DNA of 64,000 nucleotides from Pontixanthobacter aestiaquae. Lineage in GTDB: Bacteria > Pseudomonadota > Alphaproteobacteria > Sphingomonadales > Sphingomonadaceae. Each line of letters starts with the position of its first letter. Within the stretch, counting starts at the first letter, position 1. A model generated the notes under the pieces. That model saw only the letters and a program-made list of their open reading frames with translations, was not told where the DNA came from and made no database searches. Made by a program: the position numbers and the translations under genes. This document shows positions 34,426 through 46,305 of this stretch, one piece after another. The DNA is taken from NCBI RefSeq assembly GCF_009827455.1, contig NZ_WTYZ01000001.1, positions 1,745,001 through 1,809,000 of the forward strand, in the 5' to 3' direction.

Positions 34426-34488
34426 GCCGCGATAGTAATGTGAAGCGCTATGCTGGACGAATGCGGATCGGCTTCTTATAGAAGCCAC

Positions 34489-34755
34489 ATGCGTCGCTTA
34501 ATTGCCCTGCTTGCGCTTCTTTCCGGCCTTGCTGCCGCCGGTGCGCCTGTGACTGCGGCACAGGTCAGTGACGTTTGTGACCGGATCACAAGTTCAGAGA
34601 GTGCGGAAGCGGGTAAGGTTCAGGCATGCAAATGCCGTGAATCCCGCCGTAACTCCTCTGGAAAAGCCGATACGACCAAGGGCCGCAAATCGTGCAAGCC
34701 GGTTGTTATCTTTATCCCGACTATCCAGTTTGGAGCCGACCGCGCTTACGAGTAG
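34489..34755 (+). CDS. Small exported cysteine-containing protein
   Basis: An 88-residue protein that I do not recognise. MRRLIALLALLSGLAAAGAP and the following VTAAQVSD form a clear signal peptide. The mature part is basic and hydrophilic with four cysteines (VCDRI, ACKCRE, SCKPV) and ends with a hydrophobic VVIFIPTIQF segment. The start at 34489 gives the best signal peptide; an ATG at 34450 would add 13 residues without homology. It follows the TonB-C-like gene by 63 bases in the same direction and precedes secA. Confidence 0.6.
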   Translation: MRRLIALLALLSGLAAAGAPVTAAQVSDVCDRITSSESAEAGKVQACKCRESRRNSSGKADTTKGRKSCKPVVIFIPTIQFGADRAYE

Positions 34756-34858
34756 CGCGCTCTTGCACACTTCCAGTTTTTAACCGCATATGCTTCCCAC
34801 TGCTCATAGCAGGGCAGGCGCTGGTAACTTCCCGATACTGTCTTTCGAAAGACCTCAC

Positions 34859-37606
<2,748 letters not shown>

Positions 37607-37666
37607 TTCTATTGGATATTTTGCAAGTGCTTGAAAATATGTAAAATTTGTGTACTACTCCCGCCT

Positions 37667-37993
37667 ATGGCGGAAGGTCGCAAAAACCCGCGTTATGAAC
37701 TGCATGTCGAGGGACGGTATCGAACCGGCTCTGGCATCGCGCGCGACGTTCCCATCCTTGAGATGTCCGAAACGGGCTGCCGGTTTTATGACCGGTTCGG
37801 CCGGTTGGCTGCAGGCACAGAGTTAACGCTCAGAATTGGCCCCATCGGTCCGGTCGTCGCAACCGTACGGTGGTGCCGGGATTCCATTGTCGGTGTAGAG
37901 TTCGAAAATCCGTTATACGGCCCAGTGTTCGAGCATATCCGCAGTCAGGTCGATCAGGACCCGGCTGAACGCGAGAGCTATCGGCCACTCTGA
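37667..37993 (+). CDS. PilZ domain protein
   Basis: A 108-residue single-domain protein beginning MAEGRKNPRYELHVEGRYRT and containing ILEMSETGCRFYDR, a version of the PilZ D/NxSxxG pattern (here EMSETG), and later VVATVRWCRDSIVGVEFENPLYG. PilZ domains bind cyclic-di-GMP through an RxxxR plus D/NxSxxG pair. The N-terminal RKNPR fits the RxxxR element. The target is unknown. I chose the ATG at 37667, since the upstream extension is low in homology. Another c-di-GMP-related gene (EAL) lies 1.1 kb away. Confidence 0.75.
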   Translation: MAEGRKNPRYELHVEGRYRTGSGIARDVPILEMSETGCRFYDRFGRLAAGTELTLRIGPIGPVVATVRWCRDSIVGVEFENPLYGPVFEHIRSQVDQDPAERESYRPL

Positions 37994-38018
37994 GCTATCG
38001 GCTTTTCAGAAAAAAGGC

Positions 38019-38093
38019 TGGCTCCCCGAGTTGGATTCGAACCAACGACCAAGTGATTAACAGTCACCTACTCTACCGCTGAGCTATCGGGGA
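38019..38093 (-). tRNA. tRNA-Asn (anticodon GTT)
   Basis: A 75-base tRNA on the minus strand with acceptor TCCCCGA/TCGGGGA, D-arm GCTCAGCGGTAGAG, anticodon arm GTGACTGTTAATCAC giving GTT, and T-arm GGTTCGAATCC. CCA is encoded (complement of 38019-38021). It reads AAC/AAU asparagine codons. Confidence 0.97.
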
Positions 38094-38132
38094 ACAGCCT
38101 ATATGCCGCGAACTGCGTCGGGCAGGGGTGCG

Positions 38133-38161
38133 CCTATATGCACCCCCTTGTGGTTTGGCAA
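38133..38161 (-). promoter_or_regulatory. Sigma-70-type promoter of tRNA-Asn
   Basis: On the minus strand TTGCCA (38161-38156), a 17-base spacer and TATAGG (38138-38133) precede the tRNA by about 40 bases. The -35 hexamer is the same as before tRNA-Arg. It sits just after the nadK stop. Confidence 0.5.
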
Positions 38162-38184
38162 GTCAATCTTGGTCAATCTTACCA

Positions 38185-38973
38185 TCAAACGACAAATTGT
38201 TCGGCGACGATCCGTTCATCGAGCGAATGGCCCGGATCGAATAGCAGCGTGAGCTCTTTCTCGACCGCGATTTCGATGCTGACCTCGGCAATGTCGCGAA
38301 TCTCTTTTTGGTCCGCCACCGCTGCAACCGGGCGCTTCGACGGTTCGTTGACTTTGAAACGAATGGTCGAGCGATCTGGCAGAATGGCACCGCGCCAACG
38401 GCGAGGGCGGAAGGCGCTGATCGGGGTCAGAGCAAGCAATTGCGAGTCGAGCGGGAGGATTGGTCCATTCGCCGAGAGGTTGTAGGCTGTTGATCCGGCA
38501 GGCGTCGCTACCAAAACCCCGTCCCCCACCAGTTCCTTGATCCGGACCCGTTCATCGACCGAGACTTCCAGCTTAGCCGTTTGACGTGTTTCACGAAGCA
38601 AAGAGACTTCATTAATCGCGTTCTCGACAACAATCTCGCCGGTCTGCGTGGTTGCTTCCATCCGCAGCGGGGAAATACCAATCGAGCGCGAGCGATTGAT
38701 CTTATCGAGCAGTTTCACCCCTGCACGATATTTGTTCATCAAAAACCCGACTGTGCCGCGATTGATACCATAAGTAGGGATCAACCGCCCGCTATCGAGC
38801 ATCGCGTGCAGCGTGTGCAGCATAAAACCGTCACCACCGAGCACGACCAACGCATCGGCTTCCTCGACCGGAACCCAATCATGCATGCTCTCAAGCTCTT
38901 TGGCCGTTTCGGCTGCCTTTGACGTATCCGAAATTGCCAGAGCCAGTCTTTTGAAACCGTGATTGCTGCTCAA
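38185..38973 (-). CDS. nadK: NAD kinase
   Basis: The 262-residue product has the conserved VVLGGDGFMLHTLHAML near residue 45, the NRGTVGFLMN segment that follows the GGDG motif in the family, and the ELVGDGVLVATPAGSTAYNLSA block of the C-terminal sandwich. It phosphorylates NAD to NADP in the cytoplasm. The length is a little shorter than E. coli NadK, usual for alphaproteobacteria. ATG 38973 (MSSNHGFKRLALAIS) is preceded by AGGA (antisense of tcct). The tRNA-Asn promoter begins directly behind its stop. Confidence 0.95.
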   Translation of the reverse strand: MSSNHGFKRLALAISDTSKAAETAKELESMHDWVPVEEADALVVLGGDGFMLHTLHAMLDSGRLIPTYGINRGTVGFLMNKYRAGVKLLDKINRSRSIGISPLRMEATTQTGEIVVENAINEVSLLRETRQTAKLEVSVDERVRIKELVGDGVLVATPAGSTAYNLSANGPILPLDSQLLALTPISAFRPRRWRGAILPDRSTIRFKVNEPSKRPVAAVADQKEIRDIAEVSIEIAVEKELTLLFDPGHSLDERIVAEQFVV

Positions 38974-39089
38974 TCTGTCCTCCCGGCCGCATAATAGTGA
39001 CCCGATAAGACCCTATGTAGAGCTGTGCCATTTGGCAACGCATTGAAATGCAGGGGCGAGCCGCGCATAGTCGGTGGTTAAGGGGAGGC

Positions 39090-40409
39090 ATGGGCAGTGC
39101 TGCACGTAATCTCGAAACCGATATGCAAGACGATCTGACTGGTCTCGCTGGCATGGCCGCCGCGCGCGAGACGTTGGCGACCTGGCAGCACGACGCGGCG
39201 GGGCGCGGGGAAACTGCGCCCGTGCACGCGATGTTGTTGAGCCTGGGACGCTTCGATGCGGTCAATCTGGCCTATGGTGAGACAGTCGGCGACAGCGCGC
39301 TCGTTACCGTAGCGCAACGGATTCTGCACTTCGCCGAAGATGAGTTTGAAGAAGGCGAGTGGTTGGTTGCGCGGCTTGGCGGCGGGAAGTTCCTGCTCGC
39401 CGCGCATGAGGCGTGCAGCCGCGAACGCTGGCAATGGTTGGCCGAAGCGCTGGCGGACGCTGTGGCACACCCGATTTCCGGCCTGAGCAGTACCGGTACG
39501 CTACGGCTGTGGCCGCGCGTCGCACTTATGCGGCCAGCGCCAGGTGAAGGGCCGGCGATGATCTTTGATCGGTTGGCCGAAACCATCGAAGAAGCCCGCA
39601 GCAAGCAGGGTAGCCGTGTGCTTTGGGCGGATGGCGGGCTAACCGTTCCCGGCCGCCGGAGCGCTATTGTCGATGCGGATTTGCTCGCTGCGCTGGATCG
39701 CGACGAGATCGAAGTGCTTTACCAGCCGCAAGTTTCGCTCGCCGATGATTCGATTATCGGCGCCGAGGCTCTGGCCCGCTGGCAGCATCCTGAGTTGGGG
39801 CGCATCGGTGCTGGCCAATTGTTCGCGATTGCCGAGCGGACCGACCATGTAGCACAGCTTTCGCGGAATATTGCGAAGCAGGCGCTGACCGCAGCGGCGA
39901 GTTGGCCTGCTACCTTGCGGCTATCGATTAATGTCACGCCAGCAGATTTGGCTTCTACCAGCTTTGCAGATGACCTCACCTCTCTAGTTGAGGAGTGTGG
40001 CTGCGATCCAGAGCGATTGACCCTCGAAATCACCGAGCATGTGCTGCTCAATAATCTGGAGCAGACGGCTAAGACGCTTCTGGCATTAAAGGCGCACGGA
40101 GTGCGGATAGCAATTGATGATTTCGGCGCGGGGTTTTGCAACTTCCGCTATCTCAAAATTCTCCCGCTTGATGCGATCAAACTCGATCGCGCAATGATTG
40201 ATGGTATCGCCAGCGACGAGCGTGATCTGGCGGTGCTGCGCGGCATCATTGCAATGGCCAAAGCACTGAAACTGGGTGTAATTGCGGAGGGTGTGGAAAC
40301 CGAGGACCAGCGCGCGATTATTGAGCGTGAGGGCTGCGATTTTTATCAGGGATTCCTGCGTGCGACGCCGGTGAGCAATGATGAGTTCCTGACACTGGCC
40401 GCTGACTAG
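39090..40409 (+). CDS. Degenerate GGDEF plus EAL domain protein
   Basis: A 439-residue protein with an N-terminal GGDEF-like domain (about residues 10-160) in which the signature is RLGGGKFLLA, so the catalytic GGDEF is lost, and a C-terminal EAL domain. The EAL domain keeps IGAEALARWQHPELG, INVTPADL, LEITEHVLL, IDDFGAGFCNFRYL, LDAIKLDR and AEGVETEDQ, the residues that bind metal and hydrolyse c-di-GMP to pGpG. No membrane segment is seen. Starts at 39048, 39090 and 39123 are possible; 39090 has AAGGGG just upstream. It overlaps the convergent mfd end by four bases. It is predicted to be a cytoplasmic phosphodiesterase. Confidence 0.85.
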   Translation: MGSAARNLETDMQDDLTGLAGMAAARETLATWQHDAAGRGETAPVHAMLLSLGRFDAVNLAYGETVGDSALVTVAQRILHFAEDEFEEGEWLVARLGGGKFLLAAHEACSRERWQWLAEALADAVAHPISGLSSTGTLRLWPRVALMRPAPGEGPAMIFDRLAETIEEARSKQGSRVLWADGGLTVPGRRSAIVDADLLAALDRDEIEVLYQPQVSLADDSIIGAEALARWQHPELGRIGAGQLFAIAERTDHVAQLSRNIAKQALTAAASWPATLRLSINVTPADLASTSFADDLTSLVEECGCDPERLTLEITEHVLLNNLEQTAKTLLALKAHGVRIAIDDFGAGFCNFRYLKILPLDAIKLDRAMIDGIASDERDLAVLRGIIAMAKALKLGVIAEGVETEDQRAIIEREGCDFYQGFLRATPVSNDEFLTLAAD

Positions 40410-43400
40410 GCAGCCGCCTTACGCGCCTTCTCTGCAATACGGCTAAGGCCTTTGGTCAGCTGGAACAATCCGTTGAGGCGTGACTGCGGATCGCCCCATG
40501 CGCGATTGATGACCAGCTTCATATCGGGGCGCAGTTTGGCAGTGTCTTTTAACCGGTCGACATAGGCGATCAAGCCGGGGCCATCGGGAAAGTCGTCATT
40601 GTGGAATGTTACCAATGATCCACGTGCACCGACATCAATTTTGGCAATGTTGGCGGCGATGGCCTGATGTTTGATCTCGATTAGGCGGACAAGGTTCGAG
40701 GTTGCATCTGGTAGCGGACCGAAGCGGTCGATCATTTCGGCTGCCATGGCCTCGATTTCGGCTTTGTCTTTTGCATCGTTCAATCGGCGATAAAGCGCCA
40801 TGCGAACAGCGAGGTCGGGGACGTAGTCCTCGGGGATCATGATAGGCGCGTCGACGGTGATTTGCGGGCTGATACTTTCCGGCTTGGCTTCCAGACCGGC
40901 CGCCCCCGCCTTTGCCGCCAAGATTGCATCCTCCAGCATCGATTGATAGAGTTCGAAGCCGACTTCCCGGATATGGCCCGATTGCTCGTCACCGAGCAGA
41001 TTACCTGCGCCGCGAATATCCAGATCGTGACTGGCCAGCTGGAAGCCTGCGCCCAGACTGTCGAGATCGCCGAGTACCTTGAGACGCTTCTCCGCAACTT
41101 CTGACAGCTGCTGATCCTTGGGATAGGTCAGATAGGCGTAGGCCCGTAGTTTTGACCGACCAACACGGCCGCGCAATTGATAGAGCTGGGCAAGTCCAAA
41201 CCGGTCCGCGCGGTGGATGATGATCGTGTTGGCGCTCGGGATATCGAGGCCGCTTTCGACGATGGTGGTCGAGAGCAGGACTTCATATTTGCCTTCATAA
41301 AACGCGCTCATCCGTTGTTCGACTTCGGTCGGTGACATCTGGCCGTGGGCGGAGATGGATTTAATCTCAGGCACATGTTCTTTCAGCCATTCCTCGACAT
41401 CCGCCATATCGGAAATGCGCGGAACGACGATAAAGCTTTGCCCGCCGCGATGATGTTCGCGCAGCAGAGCTTCACGCATGACCATCTCGTCCCATTCCAT
41501 CACATAGGTGCGAACGGCAAGGCGGTCGACGGGCGGCGTCTGAATTGTTGAAAGCTCGCGTAATCCGGTCATGGCCATTTGCAAGGTACGCGGGATCGGT
41601 GTCGCGGTAAGCGTGAGCATATGCACGTTGGCGCGCAGCTGTTTGAGCTTTTCCTTATGCGTCACACCGAAGCGCTGTTCCTCATCGACGATCACAAGCC
41701 CAAGGTCATTGAACTGCGTTGATTTGGACAGAATCGCGTGAGTACCGATCACGATGTCCATCGTTCCCGCTTCCAATGCCTCGCGGGTCTCGGCCATTTC
41801 TTTGGGCGGCACGAGACGGGATAAACGTCCGACTTTCAGCGGGAAGCCGGCAAAGCGTTCGGTGAAGTTGGTAAAGTGCTGTCTGGCGAGCAGAGTGGTG
41901 GGCGCAACGACAGCGACTTGCTGCCCGTTCATGGCCGCGACAAATGCCGCGCGCAGAGCGACCTCGGTTTTGCCGAAACCGACATCGCCGCAAACGAGGC
42001 GGTCCATCGGACGGCCGCTTTCCAGATCGCGCAACACATCGGCGATCGCGCGTTCCTGATCGTCGGTTTCCTCCCAAGGGAACTTATCGACGAACTGGTT
42101 GAATGTCGCATCGTCGACATCCAGCACGGGTGCTTTCTTCAGCGCGCGCTCGGCAGCGACTTTCATCAACTCGCCGGCGATCTCGCGGATCCGGTCTTTG
42201 AGGCGAGAGCGACGTTTCTGCCATGCTTCACCACCAAGACGGTCAAGCATAACCGCTTCTTCGGACGATCCGTAACGCGACAGCACGTCGATATTTTCGA
42301 CGGGAATGAACAGCTTATCGCCGCCTCTATATTCCAGCATCACACAGTCGTGCTTGCTCTTGCCTACGCTGACAGGTTCCAGCCCGAGATATTTGCCGAT
42401 CCCGTGCTCGGTATGAACCACCAGATCGCCGCGCGCGAGAGCGGACAACTCGGCCAGAAACGCATCGGCATTCTTCTTGCGCTTCTTGCGGCGCACAAGC
42501 CGGTCACCAAGCACGTCCTGCTCGGTAATCAGCTCCAGCTCGTCATTGGCGAATCCGCTATCGAGCGGGAGAACCATCGCGACGGGCTGGCCCTTTGCAG
42601 CGAGACCGAGTGCTTCTTGCCACGTATCTGCAAGCTGGGTGTCAGTGCCGGCTTCGCTCAGGATCGATGCGATGCGAGCGCGGCTTCCCTCGGAATAGGT
42701 CGCGAGCAGCGGTTTCTTGCCGGACTTACCGATCGCTTTCAAATGATCGGCGGCGGCGTCATAGATATTGTCGCCGCGCGCCCTCTCAGGTGAGAAGTCA
42801 CGCGCGGAGCTAAAGCCGAAATCGACAGATTTACTGTTGTCAGGTTCCGCGAAGATCACCGCGCGATGGATTGGCCAATCGCTGAGCTTCGTTTCGAACT
42901 CATCGCGACTGACGTAAAGCGCATCTTCTGCCAGCGGGCGATAGCTACCAGCAGCCTGTCCGGCAGCTTTTTCGCGCGCCTGATGATAGTCGGCGATGTC
43001 TTTCGCCCGCTCGTCCCCGGCCTGAATTGCCCCGATATCGATAATGATCTGGTCTTGATCGGTCAGATGATCGAAAAGCGTGGAGAGTTTATCTTCAAAC
43101 AGAGGAAGCCAGTGTTCCATCCCTGCCAGCCTGCGGCCGTCACTGACTGCCTGATAAAGCGGATCGCCCGTTGCTGCCGCGCCAAACATCTCGCGGTAGC
43201 GCCCGCGGAAGCGCTTGATACTGTCCTCGTCTAGCAACGCTTCGCTTGCAGGCAGCAGAAGATGCGACTGAAGAATGCCGGTGCTGGTTTGCGTCGAAGG
43301 ATCAAACAGCCTCAGGCTTTCCAATTCGTCACCAAAGAAATCAAGGCGGAGGCCCTGATCCAGGCCGGACGGGAAGATGTCGACGATAGAACCGCGCACA

Positions 43401-43888
43401 GCATATTCGCCAGCATCAACCACCGTGTCTGCGCGCGAGTACCCCTGGCGTTGGAGCAAAGCCGCCAGACTCTCACGCCCGATTTCCGTGCCAGGTTTGA
43501 ACTCGCGAACGCCTTCGCGAATGCGGAAAGGCGAAAGCACGCGCTGGAGAACCGCGTTGACCGTTGTGACGAGCAATTGCGATCCGCTTTTGCCCGCTTG
43601 CAACCGGTGCAGAGCGGCAAGCCGTTTGGCGCTGACCGAGAGTGCAGGGCTGGCACGGTCGTAAGGCAGGCAATCCCAGGCGGGGAATTCGACCACTTCC
43701 AGTTCGGGCGCGAAGAACCGGGCTGCGTCAGTGACCGAACGCATCGCATTGTCATCGGCGGCAACGTAAACGGCACGGCCACTCGAGGCGCGCGCCAGAT
43801 CGGCGAGCACAAGCGGCAATGCGCCGCGCGCGACAGACGAGAGCGTGAGTGGCGCGGTGGCCGAGAGTATGCGGGTGAGATCAGGCAT
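40406..43888 (-). CDS. mfd: Transcription-repair coupling factor
   Basis: The 1160-residue protein has the full Mfd layout: N-terminal UvrB-like region ([17 protein letters not shown]), RNA-polymerase interaction domain ([20 protein letters not shown]), then RecG-like motor domains with Walker [21 protein letters not shown] box [11 protein letters not shown] and the [13 protein letters not shown] / TRG region, and a C-terminal D7 domain. It removes RNA polymerase stalled at lesions and recruits UvrA. It lies directly downstream of sdhE, with 21 bases between, and divergent to recG, an arrangement often seen in alphaproteobacteria. Confidence 0.97.
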   Translation of the reverse strand: MPDLTRILSATAPLTLSSVARGALPLVLADLARASSGRAVYVAADDNAMRSVTDAARFFAPELEVVEFPAWDCLPYDRASPALSVSAKRLAALHRLQAGKSGSQLLVTTVNAVLQRVLSPFRIREGVREFKPGTEIGRESLAALLQRQGYSRADTVVDAGEYAVRGSIVDIFPSGLDQGLRLDFFGDELESLRLFDPSTQTSTGILQSHLLLPASEALLDEDSIKRFRGRYREMFGAAATGDPLYQAVSDGRRLAGMEHWLPLFEDKLSTLFDHLTDQDQIIIDIGAIQAGDERAKDIADYHQAREKAAGQAAGSYRPLAEDALYVSRDEFETKLSDWPIHRAVIFAEPDNSKSVDFGFSSARDFSPERARGDNIYDAAADHLKAIGKSGKKPLLATYSEGSRARIASILSEAGTDTQLADTWQEALGLAAKGQPVAMVLPLDSGFANDELELITEQDVLGDRLVRRKKRKKNADAFLAELSALARGDLVVHTEHGIGKYLGLEPVSVGKSKHDCVMLEYRGGDKLFIPVENIDVLSRYGSSEEAVMLDRLGGEAWQKRRSRLKDRIREIAGELMKVAAERALKKAPVLDVDDATFNQFVDKFPWEETDDQERAIADVLRDLESGRPMDRLVCGDVGFGKTEVALRAAFVAAMNGQQVAVVAPTTLLARQHFTNFTERFAGFPLKVGRLSRLVPPKEMAETREALEAGTMDIVIGTHAILSKSTQFNDLGLVIVDEEQRFGVTHKEKLKQLRANVHMLTLTATPIPRTLQMAMTGLRELSTIQTPPVDRLAVRTYVMEWDEMVMREALLREHHRGGQSFIVVPRISDMADVEEWLKEHVPEIKSISAHGQMSPTEVEQRMSAFYEGKYEVLLSTTIVESGLDIPSANTIIIHRADRFGLAQLYQLRGRVGRSKLRAYAYLTYPKDQQLSEVAEKRLKVLGDLDSLGAGFQLASHDLDIRGAGNLLGDEQSGHIREVGFELYQSMLEDAILAAKAGAAGLEAKPESISPQITVDAPIMIPEDYVPDLAVRMALYRRLNDAKDKAEIEAMAAEMIDRFGPLPDATSNLVRLIEIKHQAIAANIAKIDVGARGSLVTFHNDDFPDGPGLIAYVDRLKDTAKLRPDMKLVINRAWGDPQSRLNGLFQLTKGLSRIAEKARKAAA

Positions 43889-43909
43889 AGTCGCTTGTCG
43901 TATTCCGTA

Positions 43910-44188
43910 TCAGCGAGGGATGTCGACGTAGTCGAGCTTCTGCATCAAATCCATATGGGTGCCTAGGAAGCTCTCGGGGGCCGGTTGCGTTTTTAATGCC
44001 CAAGCCATGATATCTACGTCGTCCTCGTCTAGCAGCGATTCGAACCACGCCAGATCGGCTTCCGACCAATCCCCATGATAGCGGTCATAGAACCCGCCGA
44101 TCATGTAATCCGCCTCGCGCGTACCGCGATGCCATGAGCGGAATTTTGCGCGGGCAAATCGGGCGGTAAGGTCACTGGCGTCTGGCAT
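43910..44188 (-). CDS. sdhE: FAD assembly factor SdhE (succinate dehydrogenase assembly factor 2)
   Basis: A 92-residue protein with the family features RARAKFRSWHRGTREADYMIGGF (RGxxE motif as RGTREAD), HGDWSEADLAWFESLLDEDDVDIMAWAL. SdhE helps attach FAD covalently to SdhA. The start at 44188 (MPDASDLTARFARAK) gives the normal length; longer open-frame extension has no family match. It lies between recG (divergent, 54 bases away) and mfd (same direction), which is the conserved alphaproteobacterial location. Confidence 0.92.
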   Translation of the reverse strand: MPDASDLTARFARAKFRSWHRGTREADYMIGGFYDRYHGDWSEADLAWFESLLDEDDVDIMAWALKTQPAPESFLGTHMDLMQKLDYVDIPR

Positions 44189-44242
44189 GAAAGCGCGGGT
44201 AGGGCACTCGCCAATTGCGCGCAAGAAGCTATAGACGTGTGC

Positions 44243-46300
44243 ATGCGTCCCGAAGTGCTCAATCCCTTGTTTGTCGAAGTCGATGCGCTGGATGGCGTCG
44301 GCCCGAAAGTGAAGAGGCCGCTCGATAAGCTGGGTTTGAAGCGGGTTCGCGACGTTGTGTATCATTTACCCGAACGGTTCGTGACTCGCCGCGCGGTCGA
44401 GAATCTGGATGAAGCCGATGTCGGCGAGCATGTTGTCGTCGCTCTCACGCCGACCGAGCACAAAAGCCCGTACGGGCGCGGCCCGTACCGCGTGTTCGCG
44501 CAGGACAGTATCGGCAACATTTGTACGCTGACCTATTTCGGCCGCGCGTCTTACACTGCGAAGAAATTGCTGCCCGTTGGCGAAAAGCGCTGGGTGGCGG
44601 GTAAGATCGATCAATACGACCAGATGCTCCAGATCGTACATCCCGATCACGTTGTCGAAGCGAGCGATGATACTCTGACCCGCTTGTATGAGCCCGTTTA
44701 CGCGTTGTCCGAAGGGCTGACTCAGCCTCGTATCACGGCCCTGGTCGAACAAGCATTGGAACGATTGCCGGAGCTTCCTGAGTGGATCGAACCAGCACAG
44801 TTTGAAGCGCAAAAGTGGCCTGCTTGGCGCGATGCGCTGAGGCTCGTACATAAGAGCGAGCATGAGGCGGCGCGAGAGCGTCTGGCCTATGATGAGTTGC
44901 TGGCCAATTCGCTCGCCTTAATGCTGGTCCGTGCAGACAATCGCAAGCGTAAGGGTAAGCCTTTGCGAGGCGACGGATCGCTGCGGGACAAGCTGCAATT
45001 GCCGTACTCACTTACCGGTGCGCAGGCGCGGTCCGTGTCGGAGATAGAAGGCGATCTGGCGCAAGAAACACCGATGCTGCGCTTGCTGCAAGGTGATGTC
45101 GGTGCGGGTAAGACGGTGGTGGCGCTCAAAGCAATGCTGATAGCGGTGGAAGCGCGAGCACAAGCGGCTCTGCTCGCCCCGACTGAAATACTCGCACGCC
45201 AGCATTACGAAACACTGCGCACGATGGCGGGGCCAACAGGTGCTCAAGTCGCGCTGCTGACCGGGCGCGACAAAGGTAAGGCGCGCGAGTCCATCCTTAT
45301 GGGATTACTCGATGGCAGCATCGATATCGTCGTCGGGACGCATGCGATCTTTCAGGACAGTGTGTCCTACAAAGAACTTGCGCTGGTTGTGATCGATGAG
45401 CAGCACCGTTTCGGTGTCGCGCAGCGACTGATGCTTGCCAATAAAGGCAAGAGCACACCGCACACGCTGGCGATGACTGCGACCCCTATCCCGCGCACAC
45501 TCACGCTCGCGCAGTATGGCGAGATGGATGTCTCGCGTCTCGATGAAATGCCGCCCGGTCGGCAGCCGATCGACACGCGCGTCGTCGCCCAGGAACGGCT
45601 TGCAGACGTGGCCGATGGTGTCGCACGGCATATTGCGGGCGGGCAGCAAGCCTATTGGGTATGCCCCATGGTCCGCGAGAACGAGACGGAAGACATCGCC
45701 GCCGCCGAAGCGCGTTATGCCAGCCTGAAGGAACGGTTCGGCGATGATGTCGTGCTGGTACACGGCCAGTTGAAGCCTGAGCTCAAAGACGCCGCGATGG
45801 AGCGCTTTGCCAGTGGACACGCGAAGTTGCTCATTGCTACGACAGTAATTGAAGTCGGTGTCGATGTGCCCGCAGCCACCCTTATGGTGATCGAGCAGGC
45901 CGAACGCTTTGGTCTCGCGCAATTGCACCAGCTTCGCGGACGGGTAGGGCGGGGCTCTGAAAAGTCGGTATGCCTGCTGCTGCGCGGCAATGCGCTTTCC
46001 GAAACCGGCCGTGAAAGACTCGCCCTGATGCGCGAGACGCAAGACGGGTTCCGGCTGGCCGAGGAAGATCTGCGCTTGCGTGGAGGCGGCGAATTGCTCG
46101 GCACACGCCAATCAGGTGACACACCTTTCAAAGTGGCATCGCTGGAGCAAATCACGCGTCTTCTACCGAAGGCTCACGCCGATGCCCGAGTCCTGATGGA
46201 GCGCGATGGCGGCTTGACCGGGTCACGCGGCGAGGCTGCACGGATGCTGCTCTATCTATTCGAACGCGATTGGGGCGTGCAGATGCTGCGCGGGGGGTGA
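44243..46300 (+). CDS. recG: ATP-dependent DNA helicase RecG
   Basis: The 685-residue helicase has an N-terminal wedge/OB domain (DALDGVGPKVKRPLDKLGL ... ICTLTYFGR), then Walker A LQGDVGAGKTVVALKAML, DEQH-type box [22 protein letters not shown] and the [18 protein letters not shown] motif VI. It regresses stalled replication forks and processes Holliday junctions. The ATG at 44243 (MRPEVLNPL) is chosen; a GTG two codons earlier is possible. It is divergent from sdhE-mfd and ends five bases before a convergent porin gene. Confidence 0.96.
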   Translation: MRPEVLNPLFVEVDALDGVGPKVKRPLDKLGLKRVRDVVYHLPERFVTRRAVENLDEADVGEHVVVALTPTEHKSPYGRGPYRVFAQDSIGNICTLTYFGRASYTAKKLLPVGEKRWVAGKIDQYDQMLQIVHPDHVVEASDDTLTRLYEPVYALSEGLTQPRITALVEQALERLPELPEWIEPAQFEAQKWPAWRDALRLVHKSEHEAARERLAYDELLANSLALMLVRADNRKRKGKPLRGDGSLRDKLQLPYSLTGAQARSVSEIEGDLAQETPMLRLLQGDVGAGKTVVALKAMLIAVEARAQAALLAPTEILARQHYETLRTMAGPTGAQVALLTGRDKGKARESILMGLLDGSIDIVVGTHAIFQDSVSYKELALVVIDEQHRFGVAQRLMLANKGKSTPHTLAMTATPIPRTLTLAQYGEMDVSRLDEMPPGRQPIDTRVVAQERLADVADGVARHIAGGQQAYWVCPMVRENETEDIAAAEARYASLKERFGDDVVLVHGQLKPELKDAAMERFASGHAKLLIATTVIEVGVDVPAATLMVIEQAERFGLAQLHQLRGRVGRGSEKSVCLLLRGNALSETGRERLALMRETQDGFRLAEEDLRLRGGGELLGTRQSGDTPFKVASLEQITRLLPKAHADARVLMERDGGLTGSRGEAARMLLYLFERDWGVQMLRGG

Positions 46301-46305
46301 TGTCC

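Noticed and set aside
41876..42793. 305-codon plus-strand open frame inside mfd
   Set aside because: Antisense shadow of the conserved mfd gene.
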